NCBI GenBank assembly: GCA_038030265.1
Contig: CM075943.1
Span: 18,786,001 to 18,850,000, forward strand
Source of the DNA: Corythucha ciliata
Lineage: Eukaryota; Arthropoda; Insecta; Hemiptera; Tingidae
Length of the DNA: 64,000 nucleotides
Direction of reading: 5' to 3'
Positions within the stretch are counted from its first letter, which is position 1; each line of letters starts with the position of its first letter. The position numbers and the translations under genes are program-made. Below the pieces are notes generated by a model. It saw nothing but the letters and a program-made list of their open reading frames with translations. It made no database searches and was not told the origin of the DNA. Shown piece by piece: positions 1 to 10,440 of this stretch.

Positions 1-800
1 TAACATTTTCGAAAAGTAGCCATTTTTCGGTTGTGACTGAGAAGTAACTTTTCAAAGCAGACAAAATTCACGATAAAACTAGTCCAAAGCGGGGTCTGGA
101 GGTATCAAAGTTTCTAAGAAAGAAATCGACGAAAGTAGGATACATTTTCAAAATTAACAAATGACGCTGATGAAACCTTTTAGAATCATTTTGGTGGTCA
201 AAATGGTACACGTCCTTCAGATTTATGCTAATAAACGTTCCAACAAAGAGTAAGCAGAACGGTCCAAGAAGCTCCGTAACTACATTGATCAATAATATTC
301 ATTGATGATAGATGTAGTACGTAATTACATTAATTAGTTGGTACGGCCATTACTTGTAGTAGGGCTTTAAGAAATTTTATCGGTTTTCGTTTGACGTGAC
401 CATTTGGTATTCGTTTAATGTAGTCTGGGAGCCCGCCGTATGAAAAATCCAACGATATATAACCTGGATTGCGATATATAACGGACTGGAGGGGCGAGGA
501 GGGGGCACGTCGTCCCCTGATAAACAATCACCCTGTCCCTCTCCTTGTGTAGTTATGGCAACACAACTCTCTTCCGGTATTTACTTTGAAACTCCACCCC
601 TCTCAACGACTTGGGAGCTTATTTGATGGCTATTCTTTATCAGCAGTGATGAGCAATCAAGTTCTTTTACCTATCGTAGAAAAAATCCGTATCGTCTGAT
701 CGCGCTTGAAACCATCATCACGACGTTACATGACACTACCAAATGCGCCTGCATCGTCGCCAGAAATTGTTAGCGGGACAAGGCCGAGCAGGACGTCTTG
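1..800. other. No supported gene; one short repeat fragment
   Basis: I see no supported exon or RNA here. At about 427-450 is a 24-base stretch (GGGAGCCC..CCGTATGAAAAATCC) that recurs at about 43588 and, inverted, at about 54330, where it leads into a TGTCTGGC module. It is therefore probably one edge of that dispersed repeat. Confidence 0.6.
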
Positions 801-814
801 CCGTTTGCAAAAAA

Positions 815-1640
815 AAAAAAAAAAAAATTTCGCTCCGGCAGCTGGCGGTCGGGAAGAGTGCATTTCATTCCGTATACGGATATACCCTAAGCCGTTCCAG
901 GAGTAATAATTTTCATACCATAATTTGTTTCATTAAGCCCAACTTCTTCCTCTATTTTCACCACCCTCTCTTCAAAAATGTCGAAAAGTTTCGGTAGTTT
1001 TCCAAGGGCTTTGTTATATTAAATTTTTGTGCCGTATTTTATAATACCTAAACGTGTGAATTTAAGCGATTTTTTGAAATTTCATCCCCCATTTCACCCT
1101 CCCCCATCAAATTTTTCGATAAATCTCAATGGAACCCAGGGCTTTCGTTACATTAAATTATTGAGTCGAATTTTAGAGCGCTAAGATGAACTAGTGAAGT
1201 TCAACGCTATTTTTACACTTCCACACCGGAAGGACCACCCCCTCCACCTTGAATTTGTCGAAAAATTAAAATGGGAATCAAAGGCTACTATAACATGGAG
1301 TATACGTACCGAATATAATGCTTCTAGAATCAACTGGTGATTTAGAGTGCTTTTCGACCATTTAACCCCTAGTCCCCCCCTCCACCTTGTCCGATTTGGC
1401 CCAAATGCAATACCGACCGGGGTCTTATGACTACTGATTTTTGTGCCAAAGCGCGTTCCGCTAAATTGATTTCTTCGAGAGTTATCGTGCTAACAAGAAA
1501 ACGGCCATTATATATATATATTCCGGGGACCACTGAATTCGTGTTCTAGAGGTCCTGAAACATGAAAAAAACATGCCATGACCCATGTTTGCCACCATCA
1601 CGACGAGACCAATAGTGCATTTTGACATAAATGAAATGCA
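815..1640 (+). repeat. Dispersed repeat R1, copy 1
   Basis: The stretch from the A-run at about 815 to the A-run at about 1645 recurs at 30557-31120 in the same orientation with an internal deletion; its distal half recurs inverted at 3310-3640. Shared landmarks are CGCTCCGGCAGCTGGCGGTCGG, here quoted only as its first part CGCTCCGGCAGCTGG, the segment TTTTTGTGCCAAAGCGCG, and a terminal hairpin (AGTGCATTTT...AAATGCACT) followed by poly-A. The hairpin plus A-tail at the same edge in two copies suggests a real element end. No coding capacity is recognised. Confidence 0.8.
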
Positions 1641-1705
1641 CTAAAAAAAAAAAAAAAAAAATGCACTAAAAAAAAAAAAAAATCGTTTTTCGGATCATTT
1701 GATCG

Positions 1706-1770
1706 TGTCTGGCGTTTTGATAGCTCTATTATACGCCTAGAGAGGTTTCTTTAGTAACAAACGCCAGACA
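1706..1770 (+). repeat. 65-bp module M1
   Basis: It begins TGTCTGGCG and ends CGCCAGACA, giving 9-base inverted ends. Total length is 65 bp. Its inverted partner in arm 2 is M5. Confidence 0.85.
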
Positions 1771-1863
1771 ATTTCAGTCATAGGACGACAATTACAGGAA
1801 ATAGAGGGACGACAGCGTTCGAAGATTGCAAAATTTGTGCCCCGAAATCGGATCATCTGAACG

Positions 1864-1928
1864 TGTCTGGCAAGGGTGATTTCTTACTGTTCGGATGCTT
1901 CGCTACCGGAATATCTCAATGCCAGACA
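1864..1928 (+). repeat. 65-bp module M2
   Basis: It begins TGTCTGGC and ends GCCAGACA and is again exactly 65 bp, but its interior is unrelated by eye to M1. Its partner in arm 2 is M4. The 5' flank (GATCATCTGAACG) matches the flanks of M1 and M3. Confidence 0.85.
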
Positions 1929-2008
1929 AATCGGATGGGACACTGAGTAGATGTTATAGGATGAAATTGCAAAAAAAAATGGGGCGGGGGACTTGGATGA
2001 TTTGAACA

Positions 2009-2073
2009 TGTCTGGCGAAGCTAACATCACATGATTAGCCATCCATGGACCACATTTGTCGCTTCGCCAGGCA
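2009..2073 (+). repeat. 65-bp module M3
   Basis: It begins TGTCTGGCGAAG and ends CTTCGCCAGGCA, so the ends pair over 12 bases with one mismatch. It is 65 bp long with a third, different interior. The likely partner near 2383-2447 keeps only one end; the other has become an A-run. Confidence 0.8.
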
Positions 2074-2513
2074 TTTTCAGTGGGACATGGACTGAGCCAG
2101 ACAAAAAAGTGATATCTTACCGATGATTTAATAATTATACGAAATATTCGGATGATCAGCCACAAGTTATGTTATGCGTCAGTGGAGTACGTACAACTCA
2201 GCAAATTAATTCCCTCAAAAAATGAAGCATTTTGATAGGTTGCTTGGGCTTCACAGACGCATAGTATACAGCTAGTGAACAGGGCCATATGGCTTGTTAA
2301 CCGGACCTAAAAGATTCCTTATACATATGTATTCAGCGGGGAATAACTAAAACTCATTTGTGAGCTATTGTCCCACTCAAAATGTCTGGTGAAAGCAGAA
2401 TCGTGTTCTTCACTGAGCTAGAAATGGCATTCATTTCGAAAAAAAAAATGTGTGATCAAATCATCCAAATCTCCCCCCCCCCCCATTTTTTTGCGATTTC
2501 ATCCTATCACATC

Positions 2514-3053
2514 AGGGGGCTTGTTCTGTAAGAATTTGACTGATCCTAGGAACAGTCAGGTCCTGTTGTGACGTCATGTTTTGGTGTTCTGTATCTCAGT
2601 GTTCTCTTGTAGCTGTTCCCCTGACGTCACGACTGGGGGAACACTCTCACTATCCTTTGGGATAGCCAAGTGGTGTTACAAGGATCACTTGAAGAGTATT
2701 AGATTGATATAATGAATGAGGTTATTGTTTATAACCTTTGATCGGCTTTAGGGCTTTTTAATTTTTTCGGTTAGTTTCTTCTCCGGCATGTATTCCTTTT
2801 TTTGAGTAAATGTTTTTAGTTTTTGTTTGCTTTATTTTTGAATTATTAGCAGCGTGATATTTATTACAAAATAATAATTTCTAGTCATGGAAAGGTAATG
2901 TTTAGGTTATAAAGGAACACTTGGCTGGTTTTACGGAACTCCAGTCAACATCACAGGAAGCAGTTCAAATGACAGTTACAAGGAACAGTTGAAATGACAG
3001 GGAACAGTGACAGTGATAGTGACACTCAACTAAAAGTTACAGAACAGGCCCCC
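2514..3053. mobile_element. MITE inside the foldback arm
   Basis: The ends are inverted: AGGGGGCTTGTTCTGTAA on the left and TTACAGAACAGGCCCCC on the right. Arm 1 of the foldback gives the empty site: its complement reads ACATCTACTCAGTG where this copy is split ACATC...TGCTCAGTG, so the insertion boundary is known to about one base. It is about 540 bp and non-coding. No clear target duplication is visible. Confidence 0.8.
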
Positions 3054-3074
3054 TGCTCAGTGTCCCATCCGATT

Positions 3075-3139
3075 TGTCTGGCACTGAGATATTCCAGTAA
3101 CGGAACATCCAAATAGTAAGAAATAACCCTCGCCAGACA
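3075..3139 (-). repeat. 65-bp module M4 (partner of M2)
   Basis: It runs from TGTCTGGC to GCCAGACA over 65 bp. Its reverse complement aligns with M2 through most of the interior with scattered substitutions but unchanged length. Confidence 0.85.
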
Positions 3140-3215
3140 TGTTCCGATGATCCAATTTCGGGGCACAAATTTTGCAAACTTCGAACGCTGTCGTCCCTCT
3201 AGGTCCCACTGATAT

Positions 3216-3280
3216 TGTCTGGCGTTTGTTACTAAGGAAACCTCTCTAGGCGTATAATAGAGCTATCAAAACGCCAGACA
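3216..3280 (-). repeat. 65-bp module M5 (partner of M1)
   Basis: It runs from TGTCTGGCG to CGCCAGACA over 65 bp. The reverse complement is close to M1. Confidence 0.85.
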
Positions 3281-3659
3281 TGATCACAAAAAATCATCTA
3301 CCATAATTATTGCAACCTGACCCCACTTTTAGTGCATCTCATTCTGAAAATGCCGTTATCTTGTTATGGCCGTTTCTTGTTAGCACGATAACTCTCGTAG
3401 AAGTTAATTATGCGGAACGCGGTTTGGCACAAAAATCAGTAGTCATAAGACCCCGGTCGGTATTGCATTTGGGCCAAATCGGTCAAGGTGGAGGGGGGAA
3501 AATAGGGCTTGAAATAGTCAAAAAATTACTACAAATCACCAGTTGATTCTAGATGCTTCATATTCGGTACGAGTACTTCATATTATACTAGCCTTTGATT
3601 CCCATTTTAATTTTTTGAAAAAGTCAAGGGGGAGGGGGTGGTGCCCCCGGGGTGGAAGT

Positions 3660-3745
3660 AAGTCTGTGGTCCTGTTAGCACGATAACTCTCGAAGAAATT
3701 AATTTAGCGGAACGCGCTTTGGCACAAAAATCAGTGCCATGGTGT
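3660..3745 (-). repeat. Fragment of repeat R1
   Basis: A second inverted piece of R1 (GTTAGCACGATAACTCTCG onward to the CAAAAATCAGT end) lies directly beyond the foldback. This suggests a tandem or older insertion. Confidence 0.7.
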
Positions 3746-4280
3746 TTCATGGCGTAGATTTTAACGCAGCATCGAATGAGACCAAAGCCAGGTCGCTAGC
3801 ACCAATAGTTTCCGAGTTATGACCGAATTTGTACCAAAAAAACATGGTTTTTGGGACTGAAATATCAATTTCTATCTTGTTACGTCCCAAAAAAATAATA
3901 TATTCTTGGGTGAGGTAAGCGAAACGGCCACGTATACAACTGGTGAGTGAAATGGAACATGCTTCTGGTCGCTATCTTTGATACTTTTCCAAAATCCCCC
4001 CCCCCCTCGGTGGTTCCCGTGAACGACACTGCCGATATTTTTGCTTCCATGTTGCTGGAGGAAAAGGAAGTATGTTGATGTATTATTCATGTCAACCATG
4101 ATAGGGCTATCAATTTCGGTCCTTGTTGAGGTTGCTGCATGTCTCCTTGAAGCCATGAACTTTCTTTTTTGGGAAATGTGGGTATTATGTTATGTTCATG
4201 TAATAACTTGCATCCAAGACTGGTGTAACTTTTTCCGTTGAGTTCGATTGGGAGTGGGACACGGGTGTCCCAGTCCCAGT

Positions 4281-4335
4281 GCGAGGTAGGATTGGAGAGG
4301 GGTCGAGGAAACACAAGCACAACTCCCCCTTAACT
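4281..4335 (+). repeat. Dispersed repeat R2, copy 1
   Basis: The sequence GCGAGGTAGGATTGGAG...AACTCCCCCTTAA recurs at 35691-35745 with few changes. Function is unknown. Confidence 0.75.
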
Positions 4336-4958
4336 CAAAGTTAACGCTAATAATTATCAAAATTTTGATTTTTAGTGATAAAAATAAATATTTTCGAAAG
4401 GCAGTATTCATGGGACGTACGTATTTATGTCCAATCGTCCTCAAAGGATTAATTTGTTTTTTCAAAGGAGACTAACTCCTACGAAATGGCTTTTTGAAAG
4501 AGTCAACCCCACGAAATTTTTTGTAAGGGTCAAGCTCACGAATTTCGGTTTTTAAAAGACTCAATCATTTGAAATTGAATTTTGTGAAAGCGAAATGTCT
4601 TCATTAAATTATTGGACCCTACCGGAGCGAATAATGTGCCAAATTGGCTTTTTATAGCCCTTTTTTGAATTTTAAATTCGAAAATTTTCACCATAATCGC
4701 TGAGGGTTTAGCCTTCATAAATTGTAGGGACAGTTTCGGTTTGTTTCTGAAAGTTGTTGCCCCGAGACAAGCGGGAAGCATCTTGTGAGTCTGAGATTTT
4801 GACGGCCAAATTCCGTTATTTCACGAAACCGGTCAGAGAAAACCGGGAAAAGTTACGGAATTCCGTGCGTTCCATGAGGTAGCAACCCTGATTCAGTATT
4901 TTAAGCGCCATTCAAATAATGTAGCATTTAGATATTCTATCACTAAAGCTCAAAACAT

Positions 4959-5065
4959 TCATTTTGGTTTAAAAAATAAAATAATACAATTTATTGCTTG
5001 TGATCCATTCTTCGTTTTTTTCACCAACAAGAAATCTAGCGTTTTTGGAACCATGAAATAAACGT
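4959..5065 (-). CDS. Probable last exon of the THAP gene
   Basis: This is the proposed third exon, read on the minus strand from 5065 to a TGA at 4959-4961. The intron before it (5066-5126) is 61 nt, starts GTAACT, contains a branch-like TTAAT/CTAAT and ends TTGTCTGTAG. The previous exon leaves one base over and this one supplies two, so the frame is kept; the frame is then open for about 34 codons, with a lysine-rich stretch (VKKTKNG). An AATAAA lies inside the exon at 4990-4995. The result would be a short protein consisting of little beyond the THAP domain. The frame match and intron are seen; that this exon is really used is inference, and a longer transcript splicing further downstream is possible. 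Confidence 0.45.
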
Positions 5066-5126
5066 CTACAGACAATCCCGTGAAGAATTGTTCATTAACA
5101 GGTTAAATTAAGCTAAAATTAGTTAC

Positions 5127-5400
5127 CGTGAAATAGAAAGTCCGTGGCATGAAAATGGCGAGAACACACCAGCATAGTGTCGGTAATTTTCCTCCCCGGT
5201 CGACATTCCATTCCCCATGCCTTCCTCCGGTCGACCATTTCCTCAGTGCCAGCTTTTGTCATTATTTTGACCAACGACTCCCCATGTTTGGGATAGCGAT
5301 GGAACGATAAGGCATCTCGACCTCGTCTAGCATGACACCCGAACACCGAGCAGTTATCCCGGCTTCCCATGTTTAAACTTTGCTCGGAGGCAAAACATTA
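5127..5400 (-). CDS. THAP-domain zinc finger protein, main coding exon
   Basis: THAP domains are C2CH zinc-binding DNA-binding modules of about 80-90 residues, found in animal transcription factors and in P-element-type transposases. Translation from the ATG at 5368-5370 gives C7-x4-C12, a conserved aromatic F23 and proline P27, W52, then C69-x2-H72 in the motif VCSRHF, followed by a DF pair: the full C2CH set in the right order. The exon begins after TTGTCTCATTTCACAG (acceptor at 5401-5402) and ends at a donor reading G|GTAACT (exon end 5127). The short 5' leader contains no upstream ATG in frame. Whether this is a host gene or a transposase-derived exon cannot be decided here; no transposase domain follows within the next kilobase. 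Confidence 0.85.
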
Positions 5401-5625
5401 CTGTGAAATGAGACAAATTATTGATAACATGAAATTACTTCAAAAATAGTAGCCAGTTAAATAACATAATCCTATTCGTTTTTCGGATTTTCCTACATAA
5501 TTGAGACTAGGAAAGATTTGTACAAGAGCAAACACAGTTGAATTATTAATCTGTTCAGTGAAACGATGGGTATTCTTGTCCCTGCGACTGTTAAAAACTG
5601 TCATAAAAGAGATTCTGGTACTTAC

Positions 5626-5720
5626 AAGGCAGATAAACCGAAGAAAAAGTCTTTTAATTATTAAAAAATAAAAGTAAATAAACTAACTGCACAGTAAAGC
5701 ATAATCAGAACGCATTTGAT
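5626..5720 (-). other. Probable 5' untranslated exon of the THAP gene
   Basis: A consensus donor (GTAAGT, complement at 5620-5625) lies 225 nt upstream of the THAP exon acceptor, and no long frame crosses it. It fits a non-coding first exon. The upstream limit is a guess; no TATA box is obvious. Confidence 0.35.
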
Positions 5721-6299
5721 AAGAAGTACTGGATGAGGAAGTTTTCATATTAGCCGCCAGGTAGCTGCAGCCGCCAGTTCGAAACCAAAACCTGACAAAA
5801 TTTTTCCCCGTGTTTCGAGGTGATTTTCGGTCTTTTGTATCAGGAGAATATGATGAGTTGGGCAGTGGCGGCGGAAGTGGACTTCAGGGGGAGCGAATGC
5901 TCCCTCAATGGTCTGCTTCAGGGAGCGGCGCTCCCCCAGGCACGAAAATGGGAAAAAATATGTTAAAGTTTTCGCGTAAATTCCGCGAAAGGAAATGTAT
6001 TTCCTTTCAATAATTTTTCCTACATTGTTGCGTTTCTCGTGAATCCCCCCCCCCCCAACCATGGCGTGCCTTTCCAATGTTTCCCCGGATTAGTCGTTTC
6101 ACATGAATTTCACATTTAACTCTGTGAAATCTTGGGGCAGTCTACCAGTCATGCGATTCCTGGAGCTGACATTTTCGTGCTTTTACAGCTAAAACTACCA
6201 GTTTTAGTAAAAAAAACTCAACCTTGTAGTCAGTATTTGTTCAGACCAAAATATATTATGTTGAAAGCCGGCTAACACATTCCACAGCGGGGATCAAAA

Positions 6300-7095
6300 C
6301 ACGCCAATTCATTGTTGGAAGGAGGGCAATCTCAGCGAATGGTAAAACCGACCATTTGTGATCCAAAAATGGACAAATTCGCTCTTCAAAAATGGCTCAA
6401 CTGACGACTCGCGCCTTAAAAATGGCTGAAATATTTAACGGTTCGTACCCTAAACTTGAATAAACTGACCATTTGTCCCCTAGAGACATTGTAGTAAACG
6501 ATTTTTTAGAATTTACACAATAAAAATGGCAAAAATGACTATGCTTCATTAAAAATGACGAATTTACGATTCGCGCCTTGAAAATACTCACGATTTAAAA
6601 AGTGGCAAAACTGACCAATTCACGCCTCGAAAATTGCTAAACTGACGATTCATGCCCCAAAAATAGCCGAAACTGGTTATTTTTGCCCTAACAACAGCAA
6701 ATCGCACGCTCGAAAAAGGACAAAACGGACGATTCGAGCCTTGAAAAAGGCTAAAATGACAAGATCCTCCCCAACAACATAGACGCAATTTTGCCCTTTG
6801 GCACCCTAGAAATGGCTTGAAGGACTTTTGCCGCCTTAAAAATGGGAAAACTTATCATTTGCGCATTTTAAATATCAAAACAGGCTATTCACGCACTAAT
6901 ACAGCGGCAAATTGGCAATCATAAAAATTCCAAACTATGGCATGCTCTAAAAATGGTCAAGTGTGACCGACCATTCGCGCCCCACAGTTACGATTCGCCA
7001 CAGTTACGATACGAACTTACGATTCGCCAATTGAAAATGACTAAACTGACTATGAGAGAACTAAAAAATGGCCAAACTGGGCTATTCGCGCCCTT
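6300..7095 (+). repeat. Minisatellite family B, array B1
   Basis: A degenerate array with a period of about 30 bp, idealised as CTAAAAATGGCCAAACTGAC then GATTCGCGCC. Units differ by 20-40 percent. Short frames on either strand here are products of the repeat, not genes. Confidence 0.85.
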
Positions 7096-7369
7096 TAAAA
7101 TTATATGATGATCGAACAGTTAAGATTTTTCACACCCTGAATACGATAAACGAACGGTTTTCGTTCCCGCACCGATCGGTTCGAACCCCGGCCGTCTCCA
7201 CTTTACCACCAAAGCGCGGATCCAGAGTTGTTCTCTAGAACGTGTGTGTGGGGGGGGGGGGGCACAAAGAATATCCTCCAAATTGTTCCTCAATTTGGCG
7301 TAAATGAGACTTTTTTTTTTCTCAGTTTTTGTCGTAAAAAGGTCTCTATAAACCACGGATTAGCGCTTT

Positions 7370-8075
7370 TCCTTAAATTGGGCCAGAACGTAGCATCGTA
7401 AAAATCACGAATTGGCGTTTTTTCTCAATTTAGACCACGAAATAGCGCTTTTCCTAAATTTCAGTCGTGGATTTCTCAATTTTAACTTTAAAAGAGCGTC
7501 TTTTCCTAATTTTAGCCGTGAATGAGCGTAATTTCTCAATTCCAGCCAAGAATTAGCGGTTTTTTCTCAATGCTACCTCGGTAGAATTCTCGAATGAGCC
7601 ATATTTCTTTTTTTTTTTTTTTTTTTAGCCTTGAAACCCGTATTCGCCTTGATCATAATTCGGCAGCGCTGTAGTTGGCCATTTAGGGAAAAAGTTTTTG
7701 TGGGTGATTTTCATTAGAAACTAGTAGAAGACTGCCCACATGAGCTAGTTCCCAAGTGGCCAACGACAGCGCTGCCTGAATTATGAAATAGGCGAATAGC
7801 CGTCTCCATAAACCGTTATTGAGCGCTTTTTTTTTCAATTCCGGCTGGACTTTGCAAGGTGAAACCTTGAAATTTGGGTCATTTTCAGCCATGAGTGAGC
7901 GCCTTTTTTCGGATCATGCTTGTTAGCTTTTAGCCTCGAATTGGGATTTTTTCTCAATTTTAGGCGCAAAGAGTGGCTTTTTCTTCATTCGAACGATCAT
8001 TTTTTCTCATTTTTAGCTGTGACAAGGTGTCCATAAGCTGTGAATTACGCAATTTTCTTATTTTTGGCCTGGATG
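7370..8075 (+). repeat. Minisatellite family A, array A1
   Basis: The unit is about 28-32 bp: TTTTCTCAATTTTAGCCG then CGAATTAGCG. The same family fills arrays A2-A5. Confidence 0.85.
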
Positions 8076-8689
8076 TTGTACCGCGCCCCCTCCTTCTGGA
8101 TTCGCGCCTGCGCTTATCTCATACTTCCTACGCTATTGGGGGCTGAAACGGTTATTTGTAAAAATAAATGAATAAATAAAATAAAATGAAATAAAATACA
8201 ATAAATTGACTCAAATTATTATGGAGTGGGGACGGCTGCACTAACTGAACTTCAGTTCAGAATTTTGCTCCCCTAATGCCGTGTAGGTTCCACCGCCACT
8301 GGTGGTGTCTAGGATTGAGAGAAGTTTTGCCTATAATGGGGAGAACTTGTATGAATGCCCGGTTTGGCAGCTCGAGGATTGTTTGAAGAATTATGGTCGG
8401 TGGTTTAAATTAAAATAATTATCACGGCGTTCGGTGAGTTCTTAATAGGCCCAAAATGTTTCGGGAGGTGTTATCCGACACGTTGACGGATCCCATTCAG
8501 AACGATACATGAATCTCGAAATGCAGGGAAATCTACAACACAAAAGTAGAACGAAGTTTGTAGCTATTATTTCAATGAGGTGGCTGGAATTGTACCATTT
8601 CCGTCAAAGTAGATAGCTCGAAAGTCATCGAGGGAAACGGAACGCACGGGTTTGACCGCTGCGGTTAATCAGGCAAGAAAGGCACTTAC

Positions 8690-9470
8690 AGACGGCGATT
8701 TTTACTGTAAATTTCTAGTTGAAACTCTCAGTATCGATCTAACACTGTCAATTTTGTCCTATGAAGGTCAATTTCGTCGTCAAAACTATACCGATATCAT
8801 TCTAAAACTGCCTATTTCGCCCCACAAACAGTCAATTTCGTTCAAAATCATTCGAAACTGTCAATTTCGTCCTGGAAACTATCAACTTGCATTTGTTCGG
8901 GAAACGTTCAGTTCCTTTCTGAAACTGTCCATTTTGTCCAGGAAATTTTAAATTCCGTTATCAAAACTATCAATGTCGTCCTAAAACTCCTAATTTCATC
9001 CTATAAACTGTCAATTTCGTCCTCGAATTCGCCAATTCCACAGATACTGGCGATTTCAGTAAAAATGATAAATCACGTGTAAAAAAGTAAATTGTGTGCT
9101 CTTGCCCTCGTCCACGACACCTCATGGGTAGTTGGACGTGAAGCCCCGTTGGATTACAGTCAATTTCAACATTCAAAACTGTGATTTTCGAACTTCAAAC
9201 TGTCAATTTCGACTTCCAATACTGTCAATTTTGCCTCAGGAACTGACAATTTTGGCTTGAATCTCAATTTCCTCCAACATAACAAATATCCCAAACCTTG
9301 ATTATGAGGTTTTGCATCAGAGTACTAGAAACTATCAATATCGTCGTTCAAAACTGTCAATTTCGTTCTGTAAACTGTAAATTTTGATCTCGAAACGCTG
9401 CCAATGTCGCCCTACGGACACTGTCATTTTCGGCGTTAAAAACTGTCAATTTGACAGTTTTTGGAAAAGG
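8690..9470 (+). repeat. Minisatellite family C
   Basis: The unit is about 18-26 bp, idealised AAACTGTCAATTTCGTCCT. The array ends at a poly-C stretch and AAATCCGTCAATG (to 9532), which resembles the complement of a hAT-like terminus (CATTGACGGATTT). The matching left end was not found. Confidence 0.8.
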
Positions 9471-9879
9471 GGCTTGAGAATAAACACCTTGGGGGGCTCC
9501 CTATAGCCCCCCCCCCCTTAAATCCGTCAATGGTCTAGACTGAAAACCTGTTAACCGAAATAATAAATATTTTGTTGAGAGTTTACCTCCTTCGTGAAAT
9601 ACTTGAAGAGTACTCCACTGTTTCACCACAAAGAAATCATGAATCCCCAAAGATGAACACATTCCCTTGAGGCCTCGATCTTCAAACTGTTAAAACCACA
9701 ATTTTGGGATTTTCATCCTAAACAGCTAAAATGTAAATATAATGCGTGCATCTATGAACTTTTCTATGAGCATCGTAATAAAATTTAGGGTTGTCAACTG
9801 TTTAGCGAATATGATAAAAATTGACAATCACTGACTTGCGATTGCGGCTGAACGGCTAGACCGATTGTGATGTTTCAAA

Positions 9880-10440
9880 CGTTTGGCGGTGACCATTTTA
9901 GTCCAAAACTAGTGAAAGATGTTACGTCAAAGCTGATCTTTTATACCAAAACATAAGATTTTACTACAATAATGGTGATTTTACCCTTCAAAATTTAACA
10001 GTTTTTCCTCGAAATGAAAATTGTACCCCAAAATTGGCGGTTTTACCACAAAACAGAAGTTTTTTACCCCAAAATGTCCACCCGTCTTCTCCATTAACGT
10101 TTAATTTTATTCAGAGTGGACGGGTAGAAATTAACTGCCCAACTGCACAATTCTGTGAGAATGGGAAACGCTATTAGTCTTATGTTTTGGAATAACACGT
10201 CAACATTGGCGAGAAATCGTAGGGGCGGGAGTGGGGAAGTCAAGTCACCATTTCAGTGATAAAATCGTAGGTTTCAAGGCAGAGTCTTCAGGTTTGGCGT
10301 TAAATCATCCGTTTTGGGTTCAAACCACCAGATGTGGGGCAAAATCTTCAGTTTCAGTGTAGTCGTGAAAACTTCAGTTTTTGGGTACCATTTCGGCTTT
10401 TACGTAAAATTGCCTGTTTTGGAATGAAATAGTCAGTTAA
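9880..10440. repeat. Minisatellite family I, in two opposed halves
   Basis: Units such as TTTTACCCCAAAATG on the left and their rough complement CAAAATCTTCAGTTT/GGTTTGGCG on the right flank a central MITE remnant at 10076-10176. The array is degenerate and the period is hard to fix by eye. Confidence 0.5.
10076..10176. mobile_element. Partial palindromic MITE (GCGTTTTCC family)
   Basis: It contains CCACCCGTCTTCTCC and its complement around a short loop, and ends GGGAAACGCTATTA as in the full copies at 35118, 35786 and 38483. The left outer arm is missing. Confidence 0.65.

Larger units (their letters stand above)
1264..3640. mobile_element. Foldback (long inverted-repeat) element
   Basis: Arm 1 (about 1264-2080) pairs with arm 2 (about 2383-3640). 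The outer arm parts are inverted copies of repeat R1; the inner parts are tandem copies of a unit of about 150 bp, each holding a 65-bp TGTCTGGC...GCCAGACA module. Arm 2 is interrupted by a 540-bp MITE at 2514-3053, which accounts for most of the length difference. The loop (about 2080-2380) is unique. No transposase is seen, so this would be a non-autonomous foldback element. Related fragments lie at 43585-43760 and 54170-54335. Confidence 0.75.
5863..8301. mobile_element. hAT-like non-autonomous element carrying minisatellites B1 and A1
   Basis: The left end reads CAGTGGCGGCGGAAGTGG and the complement of the right end reads CAGTGGCGGTGGAACC: 13 of the first 14 bases match, and a GGGGAGC block follows in both. 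The interior has no transposase but two minisatellite arrays (6300-7095 and 7370-8075). The flanking 8-mers (GAGTTGGG and GTGGTGTC) no longer match, so the target duplication is lost or the pairing is of two different copies. Confidence 0.6.

Noticed and set aside
706..997. Two short plus-strand frames ending in an APAAGGR-like peptide, similar to one at 30379-30627
   Set aside because: The similarity is due to dispersed repeat R1, and the A-run creates the lysine stretch; no evidence of protein-level conservation.
7120..7220. B-box-like GGTTCGAACCCCGGCC
   Set aside because: No A box at a workable distance and no cloverleaf; probably coincidental or a very old tRNA-derived scrap.
8665..8690. 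GTAAGT donor on the minus strand with an upstream TTTACAG
   Set aside because: It would give a 15-nt exon inside minisatellite C with no polypyrimidine tract.
9440..9470. AAACTGTCAATTTGACAGTTT perfect palindrome
   Set aside because: It forms where two minisatellite C units meet head to head; no further structure.
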